Origin: Spirochaetia bacterium
GTDB taxonomy: Bacteria > Spirochaetota > Spirochaetia > Sphaerochaetales > Sphaerochaetaceae
DNA: 64,000 nt
Assembly (NCBI GenBank): GCA_022482625.1
Contig: JAKVOU010000001.1
Location: 1,722,784-1,786,783, forward strand
Direction: 5' to 3'
The notes beneath the pieces were generated by a model, which had not been told where the DNA came from, ran no database searches, and saw only the letters and a list, made by a program, of their open reading frames with translations. Of this stretch, positions 17,330-26,340 are shown in pieces (position 1 is the first letter of the stretch; each line of letters opens with the position of its first letter). The position numbers were made by a program, and so were the translations under genes.

Positions 17330-18950
17330 GAGGTTTTTGCAAAACTCGAAACTGATGGGTCAGTGTGCATAAATATGCAGTTTTCTCAGCAGGATTCCCG
17401 GCCTGTGCCCGGAAGGGAAAGAAAGGGGAGAAACTGAGGGGAAGGCTGCACCGGCATGCCATGGTGCCGGGAGGACAGCCCCGCCCCGTACGGCAAAGGA
17501 CAGGTGTACCGTCATCTTTTTCTTGAAAAACAATTCTTTTTAGGGTATGAAAAAAGGCTCGCTTTTGATATACTTTGATTGTAAAAAAGAATAAAAGGAG
17601 CCTTTACCATGGATAGTACACCGAACCGCCTTTCACTGCAACCCCTCCTCTTCGACCGGCAGGACCTGTGCGGCTGCTTCTTCCTTGAGCCCACCCCGAA
17701 GGAGGTGGAGTTCCTGCGCTACTGGCAGGCACTGGTTGCCCTGGTCCCCACGCGGCTTTCACGGCCTGCGGGAGGGCGTACCGGGCGCAGGGGCTACAGC
17801 CTGATGGACATACTGGCGGTGCGTGCGGTGCTGCTCTTCTTCCGCCTGGACACCGTCACGGCTGCGGTTGCCCTGCTGCAGTCGAGCCCGAACCTGAGGA
17901 CGGTGACACAGCTGGGGCGGGTACCCAGCCCGTCGTCGGTGAGCAGGCGGACGTCACGGCTGCTGGAGGAGATGGACTTCCGGGGGATCCATGACCGGCT
18001 GTGCAGGCAGTTCTATGCAGGCAGGACGGTGTGCCACCTGAGCCTTGACAGCACGCCCGTGGATGCACGGGAGAAGCCTGCGGTGAGGGCGAAGCGGCAG
18101 AAGGGCCGGAGGGGCCGCCCGAAGGCCGGCAGCGCAGAGGAGAAGGCGGTGCAGGAAAGGAAGGGGCAGGAGGCACGCCTGGTGCAGCTGCGCGACAGCG
18201 GGGACCCCCATGCCTACCTGGCCACGCTGGAACAGCGGTGCACGGTCACGGGGAAGCGGAACAGCAGGGGGCACATGCAGTGGCGCGTGGGCTACAAGGT
18301 ACACCTGGCAGTGGACGACAGCGGCATCCCGGTGGCCAGTGCGGTGACGGGGGCGTGCGTGCATGACACGCAGCCGGCGATCCCCCTGCTGCGCATCGCC
18401 GCAGGGCGGTGCACCTGGCTGTATGCCCTCATGGACGGTGGCTACAGCAGCGGGGCGATCAGGGACAGGGTGCTTGCCATGGGCAGGGTGCCGCTCATCG
18501 ACTTCAAGGCCGACCGCAACGGGGCCAAGGAGGAGATGGACCCTGCGGGACGCGCCAGGTACCGGGCACGGACCACGGTGGAGCGTACCAACAGCGAGCT
18601 GAAGGAGTGTTTCCTGCCGAAGGCGCTGTACGGCCGGGGGCCGAGGGCACGTTTCGACCTGCGGCTTGCGGTGCTGCTGCTGACCGTCAAGCGGATGGGC
18701 AAGGTGCTGGAAGCACGGCAGCAGGCGGCAAGGAAGAAGAGCGCATAGCAGGAAGGAATGGAAATGATGGCAGAGTGCAGGCACCCGGGAGGGCGTCCGT
18801 CCTGCGTGTGCGCGCAGGCCTGCGGCAGGCCATGAAGGCTACGTGATGCGGCCGGTTTCCATCCCCTGCAGCTGTCAGGCATGGCTTCTGCATGGATATG
18901 CATCATCCGTGAATATTTATTCAGGCATTCGTGAGTTTTGCAAAAACCTC
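17330..18950 (+). mobile_element. IS copy B, complete element (IS4/IS5-superfamily, DDE)
   Basis: This 1621-bp element is bounded by perfect 18-bp inverted repeats GAGGTTTTTGCAAAACTC (17330-17347, inverted at 18933-18950). It is flanked by the 4-bp direct repeat TAAT (17326-17329 and 18951-18954), a target duplication. One transposase gene is present. Copies A and C in this window share the same termini; C is flanked by TTTT, again four bases. The transposase gene is far richer in G+C than the neighbouring host DNA, pointing to recent arrival from a G+C-rich donor. Family placement within the IS4/IS5/IS1182 group is not resolved. Confidence 0.92.
17609..18748 (+). CDS. DDE transposase (copy B, intact)
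   Basis: This 379-residue transposase with an intact frame starts at an ATG preceded by AAAGGAG. The likely catalytic triad is Asp147 (SLDST), Asp276 (ALMDGGY) and Glu325 (TTVERTNSE, the Y/R-x-x-E-type motif of this superfamily). The N-terminal ~140 residues form a helical DNA-binding region, and a basic linker (RQKGRRGRPK) sits before the insertion domain. All motifs expected for activity are present, so this copy could move itself and could also act on the internally deleted copy C. Confidence 0.9.
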   Translation: MDSTPNRLSLQPLLFDRQDLCGCFFLEPTPKEVEFLRYWQALVALVPTRLSRPAGGRTGRRGYSLMDILAVRAVLLFFRLDTVTAAVALLQSSPNLRTVTQLGRVPSPSSVSRRTSRLLEEMDFRGIHDRLCRQFYAGRTVCHLSLDSTPVDAREKPAVRAKRQKGRRGRPKAGSAEEKAVQERKGQEARLVQLRDSGDPHAYLATLEQRCTVTGKRNSRGHMQWRVGYKVHLAVDDSGIPVASAVTGACVHDTQPAIPLLRIAAGRCTWLYALMDGGYSSGAIRDRVLAMGRVPLIDFKADRNGAKEEMDPAGRARYRARTTVERTNSELKECFLPKALYGRGPRARFDLRLAVLLLTVKRMGKVLEARQQAARKKSA

Positions 18951-18972
18951 TAATACATTTAAATTTTTTCAA
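18951..18972 (-). pseudogene. Severed 5' end of the secreted-protein gene
   Basis: This 22-base stretch beyond IS copy B holds the putative TTG start (18970-18972) and the first codons (MKKFKCI) of the gene whose body is 15539-17329. GGGA lies seven bases upstream of the TTG, and an A+T-rich TATAAT-containing promoter-like region fills 18973-19062. The joined sequence reads in frame across the TAAT target duplication. Confidence 0.6.
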
Positions 18973-19062
18973 AATTACATCCCAGAATTATCATAAATTA
19001 GCCAAAATAATGCATATAGAGTTTATTATATTCGATTTTTAAATAATATTTAAGCTAATAAC

Positions 19063-20573
19063 GGCTCAATCATAAAGTTTGTGGGTTTTTAAGGATTTTA
19101 TGTGACACTTGATTTCTCACATAACTTTTCCTACTTGCATCAAAGAGCTTTAGAAAGAAATATTCATCATCAGAATAGCCAAAAGCCTTGCGCCTGGCCG
19201 TCTTAATTTTGTTGTTAATTCCTTCTATCTTACCTGCAGATATATTATATGTAGCATGAGCTATTATACCTTCAAAGTGATTATCTAGAAGCCGATAAAA
19301 CCAAAGAAAATGTTTATTTTTGGTATTGCTACAAATATCCATAATCTCAGATATTTCGTTTGCCATTTTAGCTTCATCTGTCATCTTATATGCATCTGAG
19401 AGCTTTTCTTTAATTATATCTAGAGTAAAGAGAAGTTTGTTTTGTTTAATTAATTCTTCGTATCTATCAACATAACCAGATTTTCTAACAACTTCTCCTT
19501 TATGAAAGAGCGTGCTGCCTTTTGATATTACTTTCCCATCTTCTGCTTCTTTGTCTTTCTTTTGAAGAGTTTGCACAGAAGATGTAAGAATATATCTGCT
19601 CTTCTTAAGAGAAGCTGCAGCCTTGTTATCTCCCTCTGCAATTAACCTTCGAAATTCATCCTTTCTAACTTCTCCTACAACTTTATCATTCAAATTTTTT
19701 TTAATATGAAAGAAATCGAATATAGGTTGTATATGAGGGCAACGATGCTCAAAAGCTTCTTCAAAGTCACTGTTCATGTCGCATGCTATAGCTTCAACTC
19801 CATCCATCCAATCAAGACCTACATGGTCTATAAATGCATATACAGTTGCTTTCTTCTTGCCATGCGCTAACCAGAGGATATGACCTGTTTCCATATCAAT
19901 AATTACTACCGCATATTTATGACCATTATGTAGCTTAAATTCATCGATTCCAAGGAACCTTGCTTGCCTTTCTGGTTTGATGAGAGTTTTATCATCTATA
20001 GTATATTTTTCTTTCAATCGTTGTAAATCAATATCTTTAACAGTATTCTTTCCAAGGCCAGTAAGTTCTGCTATTTCTTTATTGGTAAAGCCATAAGCTA
20101 ATAGATCTCTAGTGTATTGGCAGAGCTCACAACTAATCCTGTGCCCTTTTGCTTGGAAAGGGACTTCCTGCATCTGTGTATAGCTGCATTCAGGGCATCT
20201 ATATCGAATCTTAGAAAATCTAATAGTACTTAATCTGCTTCCGAAACAAAGATGCTTTAAATTGACTTCATATTTATTATTAACATGCATTTTCTTATGA
20301 CAATAAGGACAAATACAAGGCTTTTTATCTTTTTTTAGAGTCCCATGAAGAAGATACATCTCTTTATTTGATACTGTATTTACGATTTCCGTAGTTTGAT
20401 TGTTAAAGCCTACCAATCTTGATGGTAATTTGATATATTTCATTTAGGGCAACTCTCTTATGTTTAATGTGTGGTAACTACAACATAAAGATGTTGCCCT
20501 TTTTTTACAACCTTTTAGAAAACACTATTTAGTAAATGTTAATTTAAAATCACACAAGAAAAGTGATTGAGCC
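19063..20573 (-). mobile_element. ISL3-family insertion sequence, complete
   Basis: This 1511-bp element has termini that share GGCTCAATCA (19063-19072, inverted at 20564-20573) and stay similar over about 22 bases. It is flanked by a perfect 8-bp target duplication CTAATAAC (19055-19062 and 20574-20581), the length typical of ISL3. It carries one intact transposase gene whose stop codon lies inside the terminal repeat. It sits 112 bp from IS copy B, in the promoter region of the interrupted secreted-protein gene. Confidence 0.95.
19070..20443 (-). CDS. ISL3-family transposase
   Basis: This 457-residue transposase has an N-terminal zinc-binding region (Cys45/Cys48 and Cys83/Cys86, CPYC and CPEC), a helix-turn-helix segment near 115-140 (NKEIAELTGLGKNTV), and a DDE catalytic domain with Asp167 (GIDEFK), Asp222 (CDMNSDF) and a glutamate near 410 (KIEGINNKIK). 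Order and length match ISL3 transposases. A GAGAG-like ribosome site precedes the ATG. The gene is A+T-rich, unlike IS copy B, so the two elements come from different sources. Confidence 0.95.
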   Translation of the reverse strand: MKYIKLPSRLVGFNNQTTEIVNTVSNKEMYLLHGTLKKDKKPCICPYCHKKMHVNNKYEVNLKHLCFGSRLSTIRFSKIRYRCPECSYTQMQEVPFQAKGHRISCELCQYTRDLLAYGFTNKEIAELTGLGKNTVKDIDLQRLKEKYTIDDKTLIKPERQARFLGIDEFKLHNGHKYAVVIIDMETGHILWLAHGKKKATVYAFIDHVGLDWMDGVEAIACDMNSDFEEAFEHRCPHIQPIFDFFHIKKNLNDKVVGEVRKDEFRRLIAEGDNKAAASLKKSRYILTSSVQTLQKKDKEAEDGKVISKGSTLFHKGEVVRKSGYVDRYEELIKQNKLLFTLDIIKEKLSDAYKMTDEAKMANEISEIMDICSNTKNKHFLWFYRLLDNHFEGIIAHATYNISAGKIEGINNKIKTARRKAFGYSDDEYFFLKLFDASRKSYVRNQVSHKILKNPQTL

Positions 20574-20629
20574 CTAATAACTCACAAATTCCTAAATTTT
20601 CAGGGACTTTGTATAATTAATCCGACAGC

Positions 20630-21915
20630 CTAGTCCTGGGCTGCATTTCTTTTCTTCCTTCCGGTTTTGGAACCGATATGCTTGGTTTCCAGTCCGCAGC
20701 CCTTCGGTAGCTCAAGATCGAGATACTTGCAGATCTCCAGCTGCCGTCCCATGAACGGGGTCACGATCCGAGCCTTGCCGTTGTGCTCGATGCACAGGAT
20801 GTCCTTCATCTCATCAATGACGGCGTCAACGGTCTCGAACCGGTCCTTCAGCTCCAGCTTTCTCCAGACGTGCTTGATATGGGAATAGACGGAAAGGCCG
20901 ACGAAGTGGACCAGAAGCCGACCTTCCTTTCCCTTCTCCGACCAGGCAGGATTCCTGTCATCGGGCATTGCCCCCTTCATGTCGGAGAATGTGCGCGGTA
21001 TGATGTTTTTATCGGTTCATAGTAAGGAGTTTTTTCAGTAATACAGTAAGGACTTTTCCATATCTGAAAAATCTTCTTGACATTCACACGGAGAAGTACT
21101 TCTCCTGTTCGTCACGGAGCCTGTAGGTCTCCCAGGCCTCGGCCGCATCGTAGCCAAGGTCGTTCTGGAGCAGCACGATGTAGCCCATCGTCCGCTTCCT
21201 TGACTCGACCCTCTTCAAACTGAATGCGAACGAATCCACATGGCTGCCTTGGTCAAGGACGATGTCATAAAGCGGGCAGTCATCCTTCAGGTCCTGCAGG
21301 ACGGGAACCTCCGTGCCCTGTTCCTTCAGATCTGAAAGGAGGAACCTCTGCTCCTTGATCGCGGCATCGAGCTCCCTCGTCTTCAATGCCTTCCGCACCG
21401 GGTCGAAATAGATGTCAGCCTTGAGCGTGGAGGATTTCCGGGGCTCCCCATGCAGGGTGTCCTCATACCAGTACCTCACATCAGACTGGCATTCGTAGTT
21501 CTTCGTGTCCTGGTACTTGTAGACGGTTCCCCTGTCGATGTCCAGGCTCCGTGCAATCTCCGTCGGCGTATAGCCATCCATTTTCAATTTCCGTATACTT
21601 TCTATTATGGGCATCTTGATCAACTCCTCGTTCCTCCTTGCTTGGATTTTGGTTTGCAAAGAGTAGAACCTCAGGGGATTCCGCATCAAGATGCTCCTTT
21701 TTCACCTCGATGAAAGTGTCGATTTCCACATGAGTATTCGTTGATTAAGAGACTACCATACACACATTGTCATCTACGATGGTGCCCCGGTCGACGATTC
21801 TGAAGCGATGCCTGCCGTCCTTCTCATAGGCTTCATTGGACGAGGCATAGAGATTTGCCCCGTTTTTCCTGGGATGAAGATGTATCTTCCCATCGTTACG
21901 TTGCGGCATTGCCAT
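20630..21915 (-). pseudogene. Decayed IS1634/IS4-like transposase gene
   Basis: On the minus strand a start ATG (21913-21915) behind a perfect AGGAGG reads MAMPQRNDGKIHLHPRKNG and stops at 21745. Homologous-looking sequence then continues in other frames: EIDTFIEVKKEH near 21720, an HTH segment (GYTPTEIARSLDIDRGTVYKY) and the C-terminal RLRDEQEKYFS, then after a 106-bp disruption MKGAMP and SEKGKEGRLLVHFVGL. At least two lesions (early stop, frameshift near 21630) and one insertion break the gene. The catalytic core between N- and C-terminal parts is largely missing, so the element is dead. Family assignment rests on the EKYF-to-MKGAM and EGRLLVHF segments and is moderate. Confidence 0.75.
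20990..21088. mobile_element. 99-bp insertion with 7-bp direct repeats in the dead transposase
   Basis: The minus-strand transposase frame ends ...EKYFS at TTCTCCG (21089-21095 on plus as CGGAGAA) and resumes at an identical TTCTCCG (20983-20989). Deleting 99 bases plus one repeat restores EKYFSDMKGAM in frame. The inserted DNA begins TGTG and ends CACA on either strand and contains the near-repeats CTCCTTACT and GTCCTTACT. It has no coding capacity. It behaves like a very small non-autonomous element or a filler insertion. Confidence 0.6.
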
Positions 21916-22099
21916 TCCGACCTCCTATATACTATCGTTCAAGTCATACGAGTGGAAGTCAATGAGAAAGCAGAGTATACAGAAGTGAGAATACCTTTTC
22001 TAATAAAGGAATTACTATCACCATGCGTTTGCCATGATTGAGTTAATTATACGAAGTAACTGAAAACTCAGGACAAATTAAGATATAATTTAACTTTTT

Positions 22100-23142
22100 G
22101 AGGTTTTTGCAAAACTCGAAGCTGATTGGTCAGTGTGCATAAATATGCAGTTTCCTCAGCAGGATTCCCGGCCTGTGTCCGGAAGGGAAAGAAAAGGGAG
22201 GAACTGAGGGAAAGGCTGCACCGGCATGCCATGGTGCCGGGAGGACAGCCCCGCCCCGTACGGCAAAGGACAGGTGTACCGTCATCTTTTTCTTGAAAAA
22301 CAATTCTTTTTAGGGTATGAAAAAAGGCTCGCTTTTGATATACTCTGATTGTAAAAGAAATAAAAAAAAGGAGCCTTTACCATGGATAGTACACCGAACC
22401 GCCTTTCACTGCAACCCCTCCTCTTCGACCGGCAGGACCTGTGCGGCTGCTTCTTCCTTGAGCCCACGCCGAAGGAGGTGGAGTTCCTGCGCTACTGGCA
22501 GGCACTGGCCGCCCTGGTCCCTCAGCGGCTTTCCCGGCCTGCGGGAGGGCGTACCGGGCGCAGGGGCTACAGCCTGACGGACATACTGGCGGTGCGTGCG
22601 GTGCTGCTCTTCTTCCGCCTGGACACCGTCACGGCGGCGGTTGCCCTGCTGCAGTCGAGCCCGAACCTGAGGACGGTGACACAGCTGGGGCGGGTACCCA
22701 GCCCGTCGTCGGTGAGCAGGCGGACGGCACGGCTGCTGGAGGAGATGGACTTCCGGGGGATCCATGACCGGCTGTGCAGGCAGTTCTATGCAGGCAGGAC
22801 GGTGTGCCACCTGAGCCTTGACAGCACGCCCGTGGATGCACGGGAGAGGCCTGCGGCTTGCGGTGTTGCTGCTGACCGTCAAGCGAATGGGAAAGGTGCT
22901 GGAAGCACGGCAGCAGGCAGCAAGGAAGAAGAGCGCATAACAGGAAGGAATGGAAATGATGGCAGAGTACAGGCACCCGGGAGGGTGTCCGTCCTGCGTG
23001 TGCGCGCAGGCCTGCGGCAGGCCATGAAGGCTACGTGATGCGGCCGGTTCCCATCCCCTGTAGCTGTCAGGCATGGCTTCTGCATGGATATGCATCATCC
23101 GTGAATATTTATTCAGGCATCCGTGAGTTTTGCAAAAACCTC
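22100..23142 (+). mobile_element. IS copy C, internally deleted derivative
   Basis: This copy has the same 18-bp termini as copy B (22100-22117 and 23125-23142), flanked by TTTT on both sides (22096-22099 and 23143-23146). Its length is 1043 bp. Relative to copy B it lacks 581 bp between two CCTGCGG repeats (18077-18083 and 18658-18664 in copy B), of which one remains. Termini and target duplication are intact, so it could be moved in trans by the copy B transposase. Confidence 0.92.
22382..23038 (+). pseudogene. Transposase remnant (copy C), frameshifted by internal deletion
   Basis: The first ~155 codons match the copy B transposase through the first catalytic aspartate (SLDST). The 581-bp deletion then joins the frame out of phase to the 3' end, so the second aspartate and the glutamate are gone and the last ~60 residues are junk. 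The protein cannot catalyse transposition. A few substitutions against copy B (for example VALVP to AALVP) show the copies have diverged slightly. Confidence 0.9.
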
Positions 23143-23197
23143 TTTTATTCATTTTTTAAATAATACTATACCCTATAAAATGTTAATCAAGCTATTG

Positions 23198-24163
23198 TTA
23201 CCTATTTTTCTTTCTCTTGTTAACCGACCGTTTATTTCCTGAGTACCCAGTAGTAGCTTCTTTCTTCAACTTCTCTATTTGGGCAATCTGTTTCTCATCC
23301 ATCCATGTAGGCAACAATTTATCGACCCATTGGTTCTGCTTGCCTCTATGAATCAAGTAATAATAGCCATAAAAGGAAAATACTATTGCTCCGATAAAAT
23401 TGACGAACAGATCTTTCATTGTATCAATCAGACCGATGTCAAGATAACCGTTGATAGGCAGTACGGTACCATTGACACTTGTCTGGGATATATCGGAAAC
23501 ATGTACTACCTGCATACCCTTCGAATCCAATGCAACAGAATTGATCGTATGGATAATCATATCTTTCTGCATATCTGTTCCTGTAAACTGGTCCATCAGA
23601 AATTCAACGAATTCCCATAAGACCCCCAGTGTCATTGAAAAACAAAATCCAGTAAAAACAACGAACATAGGAGATACCTTGAATGAAAATTTCTCATTCC
23701 GATTGAACAAATCAATGAGGGAAAACCCAACTGCTGCCATAACAAAGCCATTGATCGCATGCAATGCAGTATCCCAGAAAGGTACCAACAGGTAAAAGGA
23801 ACCAAGCTCACCGAGAATTGCAGAAGCAAATACGGAAGCCATGATCAGTATTTCCAACGTATCCGGTACATCAAGATGATAATTTATTTCGACAAAAGCT
23901 GGCAAAATGAAAACGATAAGTGTCAATATACATATGAACACACTTTCATAGGATCCTTTGAACAGGCTAAAGATCAGGACAGCTACAACAATACTGCGAA
24001 GCAAAAAATAAAATATTGCAGTTCTTTTGTGTTCATGAAACTGACGGAAAATTCCAAGATGCATCAGGTTCAATCGTCTGATTGGTTTCGATTCCTCTGT
24101 CCTGATGTCTTTTTCCCCAGTCTCCCCTGTTCCGTGCTTTTTGTCATCATGTTGCTTTGGCAT
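23198..24163 (-). CDS. Multi-pass membrane protein (DUF2238-like), overlaps the helicase gene
   Basis: This 321-residue protein has a charged N-terminal tail (~40 residues), about six hydrophobic segments and a basic C-terminal tail (KRSVNKRKKNR). The WDTALHAINGF and GVLWEFVEF segments resemble DUF2238/YjdF-type membrane proteins; function is unknown. I chose the ATG at 24161-24163 because GGAG lies eight bases upstream. A longer frame to 24223 has no ribosome site. Even so the gene overlaps the last 94 bases of the helicase gene in another frame, an unusually long overlap, which ties its translation to the defence-type operon. Whether it is a functional part of that operon is open. Confidence 0.75.
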   Translation of the reverse strand: MPKQHDDKKHGTGETGEKDIRTEESKPIRRLNLMHLGIFRQFHEHKRTAIFYFLLRSIVVAVLIFSLFKGSYESVFICILTLIVFILPAFVEINYHLDVPDTLEILIMASVFASAILGELGSFYLLVPFWDTALHAINGFVMAAVGFSLIDLFNRNEKFSFKVSPMFVVFTGFCFSMTLGVLWEFVEFLMDQFTGTDMQKDMIIHTINSVALDSKGMQVVHVSDISQTSVNGTVLPINGYLDIGLIDTMKDLFVNFIGAIVFSFYGYYYLIHRGKQNQWVDKLLPTWMDEKQIAQIEKLKKEATTGYSGNKRSVNKRKKNR

Positions 24164-26340
24164 CTTTGTTTCTCCATAAGCCTTCCAAGCCCTTTCTTCA
24201 TACCAGCAGGATCGTAAGCCCAAGTCACATAGGCTTCTTTCCGCAGTTCCATTGGCAAAAGTGTATCATATTTGAAATTACCCCGCATGGCTTGTTCATC
24301 CACATCAAGTTCCATCAAGTCAACGGGAGCATATCGGATTGCTTCCAAAGCTGTCCGAACTGCCTGCTCCGTCAAAGCTCCACGACCTTCTACGGCAAGG
24401 CAGAAATCATCTTCCATGATTGCGTCGATGCCGCGGCTCTTGAAACAGGCAGAAAGACAAGCAAGAGACCGACTGCCAAGCCAAGGATAAATTCTTACCA
24501 TATCCCTTTCAATCCGTACAACTACATCATTGCCGATACCAAGGGAGCGATAACGTTCACGGGCCTTACCCAGATAATCAACAGCACAGGGATCAAGATA
24601 AGGATAGCTTTCATCACTATCCAGAATTTCCTTGATCTTTACAAGGATCCTGTCGTCGACTTGCAGGCTACCGTTCCCTTCCCATTTGGCATAACCACCT
24701 TTTCCATCGGAAACAACAAATGCAATCATCCTGTCATAGTCTATCTCGGTAATTTTCCATTTGTAGCCAGAAAGTACAATCCTGTCCCCTTTCCTAAGGT
24801 CTCTTCCGACTGTCCCAAGGACCTTGTCTTGGAATTTGATAGTCATCTCAGGCATGACGAGAAAAACCGAATAAAAGTCATAGAAAGAAACCAGCTCTTC
24901 TCCCCGTTCTCCAAGATTTATCGTGCCATCTTCCATTGTCTCAAGCAGTTTTTCATCCAGCATACCATGCAATAGAGTACGGTAAGCATCAATAGTTATG
25001 GCCCTGAAAGGACTAAGGGTAAGTATATGGCGGGCAAGAGACTGTACCGAAAGTGCTCCCAAGCTCCTCAAAACTGAAAGAGTCTGATGCAGAGCAAGGA
25101 AATAACATTTTTCCAAGGGATGCACCGGCTCAATCCAATGCTCCTTCAGGTAAAGTTCAATAGTTGCAATCGTAGAAAGAAGATCAAAAGGCAAATAGGT
25201 AGGATCCGCTTTCCAGACAGCATCCCGACGTTTGAGAACAAAAGCCATATTACGATTCTGACCCTTACGTCCCGTCCGTCCTAACCTCTGGACAAAAGAA
25301 GAAACAGAAAGCGGAGCTCCTGTCTGTACAATCATATCCAAGGAGCCGACATCAATGCCAAGCTCAAGCGTTACCGTTGCTCCCACACACACAGAACCGG
25401 GATGGTTCTTCAATGCGTCTTCAGCTTCTCCTCGCTGCAAACGGCTCAATGAGCCATGATGGGCAAAGACCTCAAGGCAATTCCCACGGGCAGCCGACAT
25501 GTCATGCAAGCCGGCAACCGCAAATTCCACTTCATTCCTGGTATTTGCAAAAACGATGGAACGATGTCCTTTTACGAGGTGATAAAGTACTTCCATCCAT
25601 GGCTGTGTGGTATCGACGATATCGTTTTCTTCTTTCCGGATATATGGACATTCCTTCACCAAGAGATTGAGCTTACCCCCTGCGGCTCCAGAACTACAGA
25701 CTATACAGTCGAGTCCATTTCCTGCTTCCAACCATTTTGAAGCTTCGTCATAATCAGCAAGCGTAGCAGAAAGTCCGATATGTCGCACAGGATGACCAAT
25801 CATCTGTGCTATCCTGCCGATCAGCGATTGTACTTGCAGGCCTCTTTCACTGCCCATGAATGCATGGACTTCATCAATGATGATATAACGTAGATCACCG
25901 AACAACCGCCTGCAATGACGGCTTTCTCTGATCAGGAGAGCTTCAAGGGATTCCGGTGTAATCTGAATGATACCCTGAGGATGTGCAATAATCCTTTTCT
26001 TTGCGGAAGCAAGGGCTTGTCCATGCCATCGGACTATAGGCAGTTCCTCTTCTTCCAAGATATCCTGCAACCGTTCGAACTGATCATTGATCAATGCAAT
26101 CAAAGGGCTGATATACAGGACTGCTATGGTCGATGAAGGATGCATTTCCAAGTCACTGAGCACAGGAAAGAAAGCAGCTTCGGTCTTGCCGCTTGCAGTT
26201 CCGCTTGTCAGCAACACATTGTGCGATTCCGTAAGAATGGCAGGTATCGCCTTTTCTTGTATTTCCCTTAAGTCCATCCATCCTTTTTTATAGATATATT
26301 CCTGAATGGTCGGAGAAAGTAATTCATATGCCTGTTCCAT
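24070..26340 (-). CDS. Superfamily 2 helicase, Lhr/BrxHI-like
   Basis: This 756-residue helicase has DEAD/DEAH-box motifs in order: Walker A SGTASGKT (46-53), TPES near 128, DEVH (156-159), SAT (191-193), and motif VI QRLGRTGR (351-358), followed by an Lhr-like C-terminal domain. Helicases of this kind occur as BrxHI in BREX-related clusters and next to BrxD-type ATPases. Here it follows the BrxD-like gene with a TGATG stop/start overlap. All motifs look intact. The C-terminal end is encoded in DNA shared with the next membrane-protein gene. It probably unwinds DNA or RNA/DNA hybrids in a defence context (inference from neighbours). Confidence 0.88.
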   Translation of the reverse strand: MEQAYELLSPTIQEYIYKKGWMDLREIQEKAIPAILTESHNVLLTSGTASGKTEAAFFPVLSDLEMHPSSTIAVLYISPLIALINDQFERLQDILEEEELPIVRWHGQALASAKKRIIAHPQGIIQITPESLEALLIRESRHCRRLFGDLRYIIIDEVHAFMGSERGLQVQSLIGRIAQMIGHPVRHIGLSATLADYDEASKWLEAGNGLDCIVCSSGAAGGKLNLLVKECPYIRKEENDIVDTTQPWMEVLYHLVKGHRSIVFANTRNEVEFAVAGLHDMSAARGNCLEVFAHHGSLSRLQRGEAEDALKNHPGSVCVGATVTLELGIDVGSLDMIVQTGAPLSVSSFVQRLGRTGRKGQNRNMAFVLKRRDAVWKADPTYLPFDLLSTIATIELYLKEHWIEPVHPLEKCYFLALHQTLSVLRSLGALSVQSLARHILTLSPFRAITIDAYRTLLHGMLDEKLLETMEDGTINLGERGEELVSFYDFYSVFLVMPEMTIKFQDKVLGTVGRDLRKGDRIVLSGYKWKITEIDYDRMIAFVVSDGKGGYAKWEGNGSLQVDDRILVKIKEILDSDESYPYLDPCAVDYLGKARERYRSLGIGNDVVVRIERDMVRIYPWLGSRSLACLSACFKSRGIDAIMEDDFCLAVEGRGALTEQAVRTALEAIRYAPVDLMELDVDEQAMRGNFKYDTLLPMELRKEAYVTWAYDPAGMKKGLGRLMEKQRCQSNMMTKSTEQGRLGKKTSGQRNRNQSDD

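Noticed and set aside
17856-18972. Several long open frames on the strand opposite the IS copy B transposase
   Set aside because: They lie wholly or mostly within the G+C-rich transposase gene, where stop codons are rare on all frames; they are low-complexity, have no ribosome site, and mirror frames opposite copy C.
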